NCBI RefSeq assembly: GCF_016185115.1
Contig: NZ_JACPOF010000015.1
Coordinates: forward strand, 434,001-498,000
DNA length: 64,000 bases
Direction of reading: 5' to 3'
Origin: Polaromonas sp.
GTDB taxonomy: Bacteria > Pseudomonadota > Gammaproteobacteria > Burkholderiales > Burkholderiaceae_C
Part shown: piece by piece, positions 9,504-19,139 of the stretch
Numbering within the stretch: the first letter of the stretch is position 1
Layout of the letters: each line of letters begins with the position of its first letter
Made by a program: the position numbers and the translations under genes
The notes under the pieces: model-generated
Databases searched by the model: none
What the model saw: only the letters and a program-made list of their open reading frames with translations
What the model was told of the DNA's origin: nothing

Positions 9504-10484
9504 ATGGAAGTACAAATACGCCCCCTCGCGCGATCTATTGACGTCGAACCTGGCGGAAATCTGCTCGAAGCTTTGAGGGCCAATTCGGTCCCGGTGTCTT
9601 ACAGCTGCCTTGCGGGTCGTTGTGGCACATGTCGTTGTAAGGTCGTGCGCGGTAGCGTACTGGAATCAGGTAGCGATGGCTCGCGTCCTTTAGACGGCGA
9701 GCAAGGTTTTGTTCTCGCATGCCAGACATTTATTACGGAACCTTGTGCAATAGAAATTCAGGAACCTGACGAGGTTGTTGTTCACCCGGCTCGAATCATC
9801 AAGGCGACGGTTGCCTCCATAGAGGATGCAACTCACGATATCAAGATATTGCGTTTGAGGCCCTCCAAACCACTTGACTTCTCGCCTGGTCAATACGCCC
9901 TATTGCAATTCACGCCTGAACATATTAGGCCGTACTCGATGGCTGGTCTCTGTGGGGACAGCGAGCTGGAGTTCCATATTCGATTGGTGGATCGTGGGAG
10001 GGTTACGACCTTTGTTGCCGACGAATTAAAAGTGGGTGATTCCGTGAGGGTGAGTGGCCCCATGGGGTCAGCCTATCTACGGCGCAAAGAAGGGCCAGTA
10101 ATCTGCGTTGCCGGTGGCACCGGGTTGGCACCCATCCTCTCAATTATGAGAGGAGCGCTTGCTGAGGGAATGCGCAACCCTGTGCACCTGTATTTCGGTG
10201 TGCGTTCCGAACGCGATGTCTATGGTCTAACCTGGATTAATGCCATCAAGAAAGACTTCCCGCAAATCCAGGTACATGTAGTCTTGAGCACCGGAGCTGC
10301 TGAAGGTTACAGGTTCGGACTGGTCACGGAAGCGATCCAATCTGATTGGTCCAGCTTGGAAAATTTCCGAGCCTATCTTTGCGGCGCTCCGCCAATGGTT
10401 GAGGCTGCAACTGCGTTGGTCCAGAAGCTCGGCGTGCATCCAGATAAGGTGTATGCGGATGCTTTTTATGCCAGCGGGACATGA
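9504..10484 (+). CDS. Oxygenase reductase: N-terminal plant-type [2Fe-2S] ferredoxin plus FAD/NAD(P)H reductase domain
   Basis: SCLAGRCGTCRCK cysteine cluster, RPYSMAG FAD motif, GGTGLAPILSIMR; RBS ggagg before ATG 9504. Confidence 0.92.
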   Translation: MEVQIRPLARSIDVEPGGNLLEALRANSVPVSYSCLAGRCGTCRCKVVRGSVLESGSDGSRPLDGEQGFVLACQTFITEPCAIEIQEPDEVVVHPARIIKATVASIEDATHDIKILRLRPSKPLDFSPGQYALLQFTPEHIRPYSMAGLCGDSELEFHIRLVDRGRVTTFVADELKVGDSVRVSGPMGSAYLRRKEGPVICVAGGTGLAPILSIMRGALAEGMRNPVHLYFGVRSERDVYGLTWINAIKKDFPQIQVHVVLSTGAAEGYRFGLVTEAIQSDWSSLENFRAYLCGAPPMVEAATALVQKLGVHPDKVYADAFYASGT

Positions 10485-10565
10485 TGGCTCAACGCAGGCG
10501 ATAGCCTAATTTTTGATCGTCGTTGATTTTTCAATAATTCTCAAATCAAGTTTTAGAGGTAGAAA

Positions 10566-11261
10566 ATGAAATATGTCCTGCAACCTACCGCCATTACGAC
10601 GTTGGCTGTAACGGGCACAGATGAACGATTTCCTGTCAATCGAATTTTCTGTGTAGGGCGGAATTACGCCGCTCATGCCAGGGAAATGGGAAAGGATCCC
10701 GACCGCGATCCTCCGTTCTTTTTTATGAAGCCTGCAAACGCTGCGGTAGATGCTTCAGTCGCGGTGGCGGTGCCCTATCCATCACAAACAAAAAATTTCC
10801 ATCACGAAATAGAGCTGGTGGTCGCGATTGAGAGTGGCGGTCGCAATATTCCGGCAGACAGTGCGCTTTCACACGTATTCGGTTATGCAGTAGGACTGGA
10901 CATGACCCGGAGAGACCTCCAACTGGAGGCTCGCGATAAAGGGCGGCCGTGGGAATTTGGAAAATCCTTTGCACTGTCCGCACCCATAGGCAGCATATCT
11001 AGAGCTTCGCATGTTGGGCACTTGAATATGGGATCTATCGCGGTAACGGTCAATGGCCAGTCCCGGCAGTCCTCTGATGTGTCGAAGTTGATATGGTCAG
11101 TCGCCGAGTCAATTGCATATTTGTCGCAATACGAAGCTCTGGAGCCGGGCGATCTGATCATGACTGGAACACCAGAGGGAGTTAATTCTGTTGTGCCTGG
11201 CGACGTGATGAGGGGGAGTATTGATGGCCTGGCCAGCATAACGGTTAGTGTGAAAGATTGA
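10566..11261 (+). CDS. Fumarylacetoacetate hydrolase family protein (fumarylpyruvate-hydrolase-like)
   Basis: FPVNRIFCVGRNYAAHAREMGKDPDRDPPFFFMKPANA; GDLIMTGTPEGV. Confidence 0.88.
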   Translation: MKYVLQPTAITTLAVTGTDERFPVNRIFCVGRNYAAHAREMGKDPDRDPPFFFMKPANAAVDASVAVAVPYPSQTKNFHHEIELVVAIESGGRNIPADSALSHVFGYAVGLDMTRRDLQLEARDKGRPWEFGKSFALSAPIGSISRASHVGHLNMGSIAVTVNGQSRQSSDVSKLIWSVAESIAYLSQYEALEPGDLIMTGTPEGVNSVVPGDVMRGSIDGLASITVSVKD

Positions 11262-11286
11262 ATTTTCTTAAGCGAGAGGAACAAAG

Positions 11287-12558
11287 ATGACGATATCCAC
11301 AGCGACCGCTAGCGGAACCTTCCCGAAAGAACTTCAATGGGAGTCCGACGGCACCAGCCGCATTCCCTTCATGGCTTACACGGGTGAAGAGCTTCACAAA
11401 AAAGAGCTGGAACGTTTCTTTTACAAAAACCACTGGTGCTACGTCGGCCTGGAAGCCGAGATTCCCAATCATGGCGACTTTAAACGCACGGTGATAGGCG
11501 AGCGCTCGGTCATCATGGCGCGAGGCGGCGATGGTGAGATCAACGTGGTCGAGAACGTCTGCGCGCATCGCGGCATGCAGTTCTGCCGCGAGCGCCATGG
11601 CAACAAGAAAGGCTTTGTCTGCCCCTACCACCAGTGGGGCTACAACCTCAAGGGCGACCTGCTGGGCGTGCCTTTCCGGCGCGGCGTGCGGGTGGACGGC
11701 AAGGTCAATGGCGGCATGCCGGAGGATTTCAAGACAGCCGACCACGGCCTGAACAAACTGAAAGTCGCCACGCGCGGCGGTGTGGTGTTTGCCAGCTTCG
11801 ACCACGACATCGAGTCACTCGAAGACTTTATGGGTCCGACCATCCTCGGCTACTTCGACCGCCTGTTCGACGGCCGCAAGCTCACCATCCTGGGCTATAA
11901 CCGCCAGCGCATTCCCGGCAACTGGAAGCTGATGCAGGAAAACATCAAGGACCCCTATCACCCGGGCCTGCTGCACACCTGGTTTGTGACCTTCGGCCTC
12001 TGGCGTGCCGACAACAAGTCCGAACTGAAGATGGACGCACACCATCGCCATGCGGCCATGATCTCAACACGCGGCAGCGCCGGCAAGTCAGAGCAGGTCA
12101 CGCAGGTGTCCAGCTTCAAGGAGAGCATGGAACTCAACGACCCGCGCTTCCTCGACATCGTGCCCGAGCCCTGGTGGGGCGGACCGACGGCGGTGATGAT
12201 GACGCTGTTCCCGAGTGTCATCCTGCAGCAGCAAGTCAACAGCGTGTCGACCCGCCACATCCAGCCGCTCGGTCACGGCAAGTTTGATTTCGTCTGGACG
12301 CATTTTGGTTTTGAAGACGACACGCCCGAGATGACACAGCGCCGCCTGCGCCAGTCCAACCTGTTCGGCCCTGCCGGTTTTGTGTCGGCAGACGACGGCG
12401 AGGTGATCGAGTTTTCGCAGCAGGGCTTTGAGCAAAAGCCCTTTCACCGCACGCTGGCCGAACTGGGCGGTCGCGGTGTGGAAGACACTGACCACATGGT
12501 GACGGAAACGCTGATACGCGGCATGTACGAGTACTGGCGCAAAGTCATGGAAGCCTGA
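11287..12558 (+). CDS. Rieske ring-hydroxylating dioxygenase, alpha subunit (salicylate/anthranilate/terephthalate-type)
   Basis: Rieske ligands CAHR...CPYH; catalytic region ENIKDPYHPGLLHTWF. Confidence 0.93.
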   Translation: MTISTATASGTFPKELQWESDGTSRIPFMAYTGEELHKKELERFFYKNHWCYVGLEAEIPNHGDFKRTVIGERSVIMARGGDGEINVVENVCAHRGMQFCRERHGNKKGFVCPYHQWGYNLKGDLLGVPFRRGVRVDGKVNGGMPEDFKTADHGLNKLKVATRGGVVFASFDHDIESLEDFMGPTILGYFDRLFDGRKLTILGYNRQRIPGNWKLMQENIKDPYHPGLLHTWFVTFGLWRADNKSELKMDAHHRHAAMISTRGSAGKSEQVTQVSSFKESMELNDPRFLDIVPEPWWGGPTAVMMTLFPSVILQQQVNSVSTRHIQPLGHGKFDFVWTHFGFEDDTPEMTQRRLRQSNLFGPAGFVSADDGEVIEFSQQGFEQKPFHRTLAELGGRGVEDTDHMVTETLIRGMYEYWRKVMEA

Positions 12559-12560
12559 AC

Positions 12561-13040
12561 ATGATTTCCATCGACTTTCAGGACTACTTCCAGCTCACGC
12601 AGCTCTACGCCAACTACGCCAAGGCCGTCGATTCTGGCGACTGGGACTTGTGGCCCGAGTTTTTCACCGAAGAATGCTCTTACAAGCTGGTGCCGCGTGA
12701 AAACCACGAACGCGGCTTTCCGCTGGCCACGCTGATGTTTGAAAGCAAGGGCATGCTGAAAGACCGCGCCTACGGCATCCGCGAGACGCTGTTCCATGAC
12801 CCGTACTATCAGCGCCATGTGGTCGGTGCGCCCGTCATCCACAAGGCTGACGGCCGGCGTTTTGAAAGCGAAGCCAACTACGCGGTCTTTCGCACCAAGC
12901 TCTCGCAGGAAAGCACGGTGTTCAACACCGGCCGATACCTCGATGTGGTGGTCAAAACGCCGGACGGGCTGAAGTTTGAATCGCGCCACTGCATCTACGA
13001 CAGCGAGATGATTCCGAACTCCATCATTTACCCGATCTGA
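12561..13040 (+). CDS. Ring-hydroxylating dioxygenase, beta (small) subunit
   Basis: 159 aa directly downstream of alpha; FFTEECSYKLVPRENHERGFPLATLMFESKGMLKDR typical of beta subunits. Confidence 0.9.
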   Translation: MISIDFQDYFQLTQLYANYAKAVDSGDWDLWPEFFTEECSYKLVPRENHERGFPLATLMFESKGMLKDRAYGIRETLFHDPYYQRHVVGAPVIHKADGRRFESEANYAVFRTKLSQESTVFNTGRYLDVVVKTPDGLKFESRHCIYDSEMIPNSIIYPI

Positions 13041-13041
13041 A

Positions 13042-13362
13042 ATGAATACTGAATCTTGGATAGACGCAGTTGCGCAGGCGGACATACCGAAGGACGATGT
13101 GATCGGGCTGATTATTGGTGGTCGCGACGTTGCCCTTTACAACGTCGATGGAGCAATCTATGCCACAGCAAACGCTTGCACCCATGGTAAAGCTAGGCTG
13201 TGCGACGGGTTCTTGGACGGGCATGAAATTGAATGCCCGCTTCATCAAGGAAAGTTCGATGTTCGAGACGGGCGAGGTATGTGCGAGCCCATAGATACCG
13301 ACGTCAAAACTTACCCTGTCCGAATTGAAAATGGGCGCGTGTTTTTAAGCATGCAAGATTAG
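13042..13362 (+). CDS. Rieske [2Fe-2S] ferredoxin component
   Basis: CTHGKARLCDGFLDGHEIECPLHQGKFDVRDG. Confidence 0.92.
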   Translation: MNTESWIDAVAQADIPKDDVIGLIIGGRDVALYNVDGAIYATANACTHGKARLCDGFLDGHEIECPLHQGKFDVRDGRGMCEPIDTDVKTYPVRIENGRVFLSMQD

Positions 13363-13404
13363 CGCGAGCTTCACCGTGTTGTTTACAAAAATAAGGAGAC
13401 TGGG

Positions 13405-13482
13405 ATGCAAACTGAGAGCTTCCACCAACTGCCAGTGAGTAACAAGCAGCCCCTAAAACTGTCAGTGAGGGCTTCAGTATGA
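13405..13482 (+). CDS. Possible 25-aa leader ORF translationally coupled to livH
   Basis: ATG 13405 preceded by aaggagactggg; translates MQTESFHQLPVSNKQPLKLSVRASV*; its TGA overlaps the livH ATG as ATGA. Confidence 0.4.
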   Translation: MQTESFHQLPVSNKQPLKLSVRASV

Positions 13483-14396
13483 GTAGCACGATATTCTTCG
13501 CGCAGCTCTTAAATGGACTGCAATTCGGCGTATTACTTTTTCTTCTAGCCGCTGGTCTAACTCTGGTGTTTGGCATCATGAGTTTCGTCAACCTGGCGCA
13601 CGGTTCGCTATACATGATGGGCGCTTATTTTGCGGCCACAGTTTTTGGTTACACCGGCAGCTTCACATTGGCCGTCTTAGGTGCCATGCTCGGTTCTCTC
13701 ATCTTGGGACTTTTGCTCGAAGTGGTAGCGATTTCAAAGCTTTACAGGCGTGATCATCTTGATCATGTACTGGCCACTTTTGGTTTGATTTTGTTCTTTA
13801 ACGAGCTGGTACGCATCATCTGGGGATCCCAGCCGCTTTTTCTTGGGGTGCCAGAATCTCTGAGTGGGGCAGTGGATATCAATGGATTTACTTATCCGGC
13901 GTACCGCTTCGCAATCATTTTTTCTGGTTTAGTTGTAGCAATCGGCTCTTACTTCTTAATCAACAAAACCAGGGTTGGCATGCTCATTCGGGCCGGCTCA
14001 GTGAATCCCCGAATGGTTGGCGCCCTCGGTGTGAACATCGGCTTGCTCAATGCCATGTTATTCGGAGTCGGCGCAATGCTCGCGGGGTTTGCCGGCGCAA
14101 TCGCTGGCCCCATTCTTTCGGTGCAGTCGGGTATGGGTGAACCGGTATTAATCACGACCCTTGTGGTCATAGTCATCGGCGGGATTGGATCAGTTAGCGG
14201 CGCGTTTTATGCCTCGTTGATTGTTGGAATCGTTGACACGCTCGGGCGAGCTTTTCTCCCCTTTCTTCTCAGGCAAGTAACGGAACGGTCTCTTGCAGAT
14301 GCAGCAGGTCCAGCACTCGCATCCATGCTTATCTATCTGCTAATGGCTGTCGTGCTGGCTTGGCGCCCGCAGGGGCTTTTCCCCGCAAACAGGTGA
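13479..14396 (+). CDS. livH: Branched-chain-type ABC transporter permease (LivH)
   Basis: NGLQFGVLLFLLAAGLTLVFGIMSFVNLAHGSLYMMGAY. Confidence 0.93.
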   Translation: MSSTIFFAQLLNGLQFGVLLFLLAAGLTLVFGIMSFVNLAHGSLYMMGAYFAATVFGYTGSFTLAVLGAMLGSLILGLLLEVVAISKLYRRDHLDHVLATFGLILFFNELVRIIWGSQPLFLGVPESLSGAVDINGFTYPAYRFAIIFSGLVVAIGSYFLINKTRVGMLIRAGSVNPRMVGALGVNIGLLNAMLFGVGAMLAGFAGAIAGPILSVQSGMGEPVLITTLVVIVIGGIGSVSGAFYASLIVGIVDTLGRAFLPFLLRQVTERSLADAAGPALASMLIYLLMAVVLAWRPQGLFPANR

Positions 14397-14399
14397 CTT

Positions 14400-15380
14400 A
14401 TGAAAAAACTTATATCGCGGCCTAGCACCTGGGTCCCCTTACTCGTCTTGGCATGCCTGGCAGGTGTGCCCTTTTTCGCACAAATGACGGGGCAGATGTT
14501 CTATGTATCGTTCTTTGCACGGATCATTATTTATGCGATTGCCGCATGCGCTTTGAATGTCGCGCTGGGGTACGGTGGACTGATCAGTTTTGGACATGCC
14601 CTTTTTCTAGGGCTGGGGGCCTATGCTGTCGGTCTGTCGTCTTACTATGACGTCGGAAATGGATGGGTTCATCTGTTGGTGTGTATAGGCACTTGTGCAC
14701 TGGTTGCACTGGTGACTGGGGTTGTAAGCCTGCGCACTACTGGTATTGCATTCATCATGATCACTCTGGCCTTCGCGCAAATGGGATATTTTCTGTTTGT
14801 GAGTTTGAAGATCTACGGCGGTGACGATGGTTTGCCAATCTCGAGTGCCAGTAAATTCGGAACATTCAGCCTTGGCAGTGCTGCGAATATTTACATAATC
14901 GCTTTTCTTGTACTTGTCCTTTTTCTCTGGTGGTTTGCGAAGCTGCGGGTGGCGCCATTTGGTATGGCGCTGCGAGGGGCCAGGCAAAATGCGCGGCGCG
15001 TTAAAGCTTCTGGTGTGCCAGTTTTCAACGTCCAGTTGTTGGCCTATGTGGTTTCTGGGGTAGCTTGTGGAATTGCGGGCTTTCTACTTGCCAACTTGAA
15101 CGCTTTTGCTTCACCAAATAACCTGTCCTGGATTGTTTCCGGGGAGTTGATTGTTATTCTTGTAATAGGCGGAATAGGGTCAGTTTTCGGTCCCCTGCTC
15201 GGAGCAATTGTTTTTCTCGGCTTGGAAGAAGTCTTGAAGCTCTACACGGAGCATTGGATGGTCATCTTCGGGCCTCTCATCGTGTTAGTTGCAATCCTGG
15301 GTAAGCGGGGAATTGTTGGCGTTCTTCAACGTTTCGACAAACCGGTCGATCGTTACACCGCCGAGGGAGAAAAGCTGTGA
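14400..15380 (+). CDS. livM: Branched-chain-type ABC transporter permease (LivM)
   Basis: ALNVALGYGGLISFGHALFLGLGAYAVG. Confidence 0.93.
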   Translation: MKKLISRPSTWVPLLVLACLAGVPFFAQMTGQMFYVSFFARIIIYAIAACALNVALGYGGLISFGHALFLGLGAYAVGLSSYYDVGNGWVHLLVCIGTCALVALVTGVVSLRTTGIAFIMITLAFAQMGYFLFVSLKIYGGDDGLPISSASKFGTFSLGSAANIYIIAFLVLVLFLWWFAKLRVAPFGMALRGARQNARRVKASGVPVFNVQLLAYVVSGVACGIAGFLLANLNAFASPNNLSWIVSGELIVILVIGGIGSVFGPLLGAIVFLGLEEVLKLYTEHWMVIFGPLIVLVAILGKRGIVGVLQRFDKPVDRYTAEGEKL

Positions 15381-16129
15381 GCACGATACTCCGTACCGAT
15401 AACCTGACCAAACGCTACGGCTCGCTTGTCGTCACCGATGGCGTTTCCTTAACCGTAAACCAAGGTGAGTTGCATGCTGTGATTGGGCCCAATGGTGCAG
15501 GGAAAACCACGCTGATTAACCAAATCAGTGGTGAGCTTTCCTCTGACGGAGGCCGTGTGTGGTTTGACGGCAAGGACATCACGAGGTTGCAGGCGCATCA
15601 CCGCGCGCGTAGTGGCTTGCTGCGTTCCTACCAAATCACATCCATATTTGAAGAGTTTACGGTCCTCGAAAATGCGACGTTTTCTGCGTTGGCCGCGCGA
15701 GATCATGTGTTTAGTTTCTGGAAGCCGATGCTGGAAAACGTCCAAGGACGGGGTTTTGCAGAGGAGGCTCTCGACGCAGTTGGATTGGCGCACCGGGCTT
15801 CAACCTCTGCAAGTGAGCTTGGTTATGGAGAGCGACGTCAACTAGAGCTGGCAATGAGCCTGGCTGCAGGCCCAAAGTTTTTGCTTCTTGACGAGCCAAT
15901 GGCCGGGATGAGCAGTCAAGAATCAGCGTCGGTTGTTCAGTTGCTCAAGAAGTTAAAGCAACGCTACGCAATTCTTCTTGTGGAACACGATATGGATGCC
16001 GTATTTGCTTTAGCAGACCGCATCAGCGTGCTCGTTTACGGAAAAGTGTTTTTTACAGGCACACCCGAGGAAATCAAGCGCAACCATGAAGTTCGAGCAA
16101 TTTATCTTGGTGAAGAATCAGCCGATTAA
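15377..16129 (+). CDS. livG: LivG ATP-binding protein
   Basis: GPNGAGKTTLINQISGEL; LLLDEPMAGM; overlaps livM stop. Confidence 0.93.
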   Translation: MSTILRTDNLTKRYGSLVVTDGVSLTVNQGELHAVIGPNGAGKTTLINQISGELSSDGGRVWFDGKDITRLQAHHRARSGLLRSYQITSIFEEFTVLENATFSALAARDHVFSFWKPMLENVQGRGFAEEALDAVGLAHRASTSASELGYGERRQLELAMSLAAGPKFLLLDEPMAGMSSQESASVVQLLKKLKQRYAILLVEHDMDAVFALADRISVLVYGKVFFTGTPEEIKRNHEVRAIYLGEESAD

Positions 16130-16138
16130 AGGAACGTC

Positions 16139-16849
16139 GTGACTAAATTTCTATCCATTGAGCGGCTGCAAGCCTCGTACGGCAAGGCGCAAGCCCTCTT
16201 TGACATTTCGTTAGAAGTGTCTGAGGGGGAGGTGATAACTCTGCTCGGGCGAAACGGGATGGGGCGTTCAACTACAGTGAACTGTCTTTTCGGTCTACTT
16301 CCCACCCTTGGTGGGACGATAGAGGTGAGGGGGGCTTCAGTTACTACGCAACCGTCCTACCGCATAGCCAGGCTGGGTCTAGCACTCGTACCAGAGGGTC
16401 GTCAGGTATTTCCCAACCTGACTGTTGCTGAAAATCTAGTTGCGACTGCGAGAGTCGGGAACACCAAACAGGGTTTGTGGACACTTGAACGTGTTTACAA
16501 ATTCTTCCCTAGACTGCAGGAGCGATGCCGGAATCTTGGATCTCAGCTTTCCGGGGGCGAGCAACAGATGCTTGCTATTGGCAGGGCCTTAATGACGAAT
16601 CCCAATCTTCTTGTACTTGACGAAGCCACTGAGGGGCTGGCTCCAGTTATACGCCAGGAAATTTGGCACGCATTGGGCGAGTTAAAAAAAGAGGGACTGT
16701 CCCAAATTGTCATCGACAAAAATGTAAAGGCATTATTGGGTTTGGCTGACCGACACTACGTGATTGAAAAAGGCAGAACTGTCTGGGAAGGAAGCTCGGA
16801 GCAGCTGCGTGCAACGCCAGAAGTAATTGAGCAGTATCTCGGGGTATAG
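16139..16849 (+). CDS. livF: LivF-like ATP-binding protein with non-canonical Walker A
   Basis: LSGGEQQMLAIGRALMTNPNLLVLDEATEGLAP; Walker A reads GRNGMGRST (Arg in place of Lys). Confidence 0.9.
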   Translation: MTKFLSIERLQASYGKAQALFDISLEVSEGEVITLLGRNGMGRSTTVNCLFGLLPTLGGTIEVRGASVTTQPSYRIARLGLALVPEGRQVFPNLTVAENLVATARVGNTKQGLWTLERVYKFFPRLQERCRNLGSQLSGGEQQMLAIGRALMTNPNLLVLDEATEGLAPVIRQEIWHALGELKKEGLSQIVIDKNVKALLGLADRHYVIEKGRTVWEGSSEQLRATPEVIEQYLGV

Positions 16850-17113
16850 CTTGTCGGGATGCTGCTTTAGCGCATTCCTTTACGCATAAGTTTGGCTGAT
16901 ACCGAGTTATAGCTCTGGGACTATTGCGAAGGGCGAGTCGCCACTAGATACTTGTGTATCCCGCTCAGGCCTAGGCAAATAAAACATTGCTTAGTGGGGA
17001 ACAAAATAACTAGATTGGAGACGGTAGTGAAGATTCTCTTTAGGCGGAGCAATGCTGGCCGAAGTACTGGTGGGCGAGATCTCTATCGTCTTCCCCGGCA
17101 CATCAATACTTGC

Positions 17114-18235
17114 ATGAGGCCGCTACTTTTAAGCACAGCATTGCTCTTTGTAAATGCGGCATTCGCCGAAGTGGGCGTTACTGACCGGGAAATTGTTTTG
17201 GGTCAGTCCACAGCTTTAACTGGCCCTCTTGCTCCTGTCGGTCTTGAGTTTTCTGGTGCCGCGAAGGCCTACTTTGAAAAAATCAACACTGAGGGCGGCA
17301 TTCATGGCCGCTCGATACGGCTAACAACTGTTGATGATGCGTACGTTGCGGACAAAACAGCAAAAAATGTGACGCAGCTGATCGAGCAGGAAAAAGTTTT
17401 CGCATTGTTTGGTCTATTGGGAGTTGCCAATACAGCAGTGGCTTTGCCGATTGCTACTGAAGCTCGGATCCCGTTGCTATTTCCAATGAACGGCGAGCCG
17501 ACTCTTCGCAAAGTTCCTAACCGGTACATGTTTACTCTGACGGCTGGATTCGATGACGAAATTTCTAAAATTGTCGACCACCTGCTCACGATAGGGGTTA
17601 AGAGAATCGCAGTTGCCCACTTTTCCAACCCCTTTGGAAACGCTATCAAGGCTGCGGCTGAACAGGCACTGGAAAAGAAGTCACTGAAACTCACTGCGTC
17701 TGTTTCATTCGATATCTCGGGAGGTACGACAGTGGCTGCCGCTACCCAGTTATCTAAAGTCGCTCCCGATGCCATTATCGTGGGCGCGGTTGCAGCTGGA
17801 GCTGCAGACTTCATTTCAGCCTATAAGAAGACTGGGGTGAACGCCCAATTCCTCACCTTCTCAGGTGTTGGTACCGATGTCTTGGTGAAAAAACTGGGGC
17901 CTGCGAGTGCAGGGATAGTTGTTTCCCAAGTCGTTCCATATCCTTGGGCACCGACCAACCCTTTGGTGCGTGATTATCAGGCGCTGATGAAGGCAGGTGG
18001 TCGGCAAGAAGTTTCTTATTTGGGTATGTGGGGCTACATCTCTGCCAGAACTACCGTGGAAGCACTGAAGAAGACGGGTAGAGATCTGACGCGTGAAAGA
18101 CTCGTGACAACCCTTGAGGGTATGCGTGGCCTGGATTTGAATCGTTATCTGCTGGACTTCTCACCCTCAAACCATCACGGCTCACGATTTGTAGACATCA
18201 CTATGATCGGGCCGAATGGGAAGATACTTAAATAG
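17114..18235 (+). CDS. ABC transporter substrate-binding protein (Peripla_BP_6)
   Basis: Signal peptide MRPLLLSTALLFVNAAFA then EVGVTDREIVLGQSTALTGPLAPVGLEFSGAAKAYFEKINTEGGIHGRSI. Confidence 0.92.
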   Translation: MRPLLLSTALLFVNAAFAEVGVTDREIVLGQSTALTGPLAPVGLEFSGAAKAYFEKINTEGGIHGRSIRLTTVDDAYVADKTAKNVTQLIEQEKVFALFGLLGVANTAVALPIATEARIPLLFPMNGEPTLRKVPNRYMFTLTAGFDDEISKIVDHLLTIGVKRIAVAHFSNPFGNAIKAAAEQALEKKSLKLTASVSFDISGGTTVAAATQLSKVAPDAIIVGAVAAGAADFISAYKKTGVNAQFLTFSGVGTDVLVKKLGPASAGIVVSQVVPYPWAPTNPLVRDYQALMKAGGRQEVSYLGMWGYISARTTVEALKKTGRDLTRERLVTTLEGMRGLDLNRYLLDFSPSNHHGSRFVDITMIGPNGKILK

Positions 18236-18245
18236 GTCTCTGGAC

Positions 18246-19139
18246 TTATCCGAACGAGGCCTCTTGCCCGATGAAGTCTCGCAGCCATTTGTTTGCGGGG
18301 TCACGGTGAAACCGGTCATGCCAATACAGCCCAACTTCAAATTCGGGGATATCAATTGGAAGCGCTTTCATTACCAATGGATAGTGCGCCGCCAAAGTTT
18401 CGGCCAGAATGGCTGGCGCGGTCCATAGAAGATTGGAATTTACGACAAAGTGCGGCGCTGAAAGATATTGAGGTAGGCGCACCTTGATCCGGTTCTTGGC
18501 GCCTGCATCGTTCAAGGCCCGCTCTAGAACCATGTGACCGCTGCCCGCATATTCCACAAGCAAATGATCCTGCTTGCGAAATAGATCGAGACTCAGCTTG
18601 CTCCGTGCCAATGGGTGACCTTGCCGCATAACGCACACGTAGTGCTGACTCATCAATACCTTTCGATGTATGCCGGACTCCAGGGATGGGAGGTATCCAA
18701 GAGCAAGATCGATTCGTCCGCTAGCCAAGCCGGCGACAGTCTCTTCAATGGGCTTGAAGACAGTTCGCAGACGAATCTCAGGAGCGAACTCTGCGAGCCT
18801 TCGAATCATTGGAGGAAAACATACCACCTCGCCAATGTCTCTTGTCCTTATGGTGAACATCCTGTGAGATGTTTTGGGGTCAAACTTTGGCGGGCTGAGC
18901 TTTGTTTTTCGGATCGAAGAAAGCGCGTCCAACACCTGATTTGCAATGCTGGTTGCGAGAGGAGTGGGCTCCATCTTTCGCCCCGCCAAAGTAAACAACT
19001 TGTCGTCGTATTCCTCGCGCATCCTCTTCAAGGAGCCGCTCACTGCTGCTTGAGTCAGGCCAAGTTTTTCGGCGGCGAGGGTTACCGAACGGTCTCTCCA
19101 GAGTGCCTCAAACACATAGAGAAGATTGAGATCTTTCAT
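18246..19139 (-). CDS. LysR-family transcriptional regulator
   Basis: MKDLNLLYVFEALWRDRSVTLAAEKLGLTQAAVSGSLKRMREEYDDKLF. Confidence 0.93.
   Translation of the reverse strand: MKDLNLLYVFEALWRDRSVTLAAEKLGLTQAAVSGSLKRMREEYDDKLFTLAGRKMEPTPLATSIANQVLDALSSIRKTKLSPPKFDPKTSHRMFTIRTRDIGEVVCFPPMIRRLAEFAPEIRLRTVFKPIEETVAGLASGRIDLALGYLPSLESGIHRKVLMSQHYVCVMRQGHPLARSKLSLDLFRKQDHLLVEYAGSGHMVLERALNDAGAKNRIKVRLPQYLSAPHFVVNSNLLWTAPAILAETLAAHYPLVMKALPIDIPEFEVGLYWHDRFHRDPANKWLRDFIGQEASFG

Noticed and set aside
11245-13085. Minus-strand ORFs of 186, 135 and 213 aa over the Rieske genes
   Set aside because: GC-rich shadow frames opposite clear oxygenase alpha and beta genes
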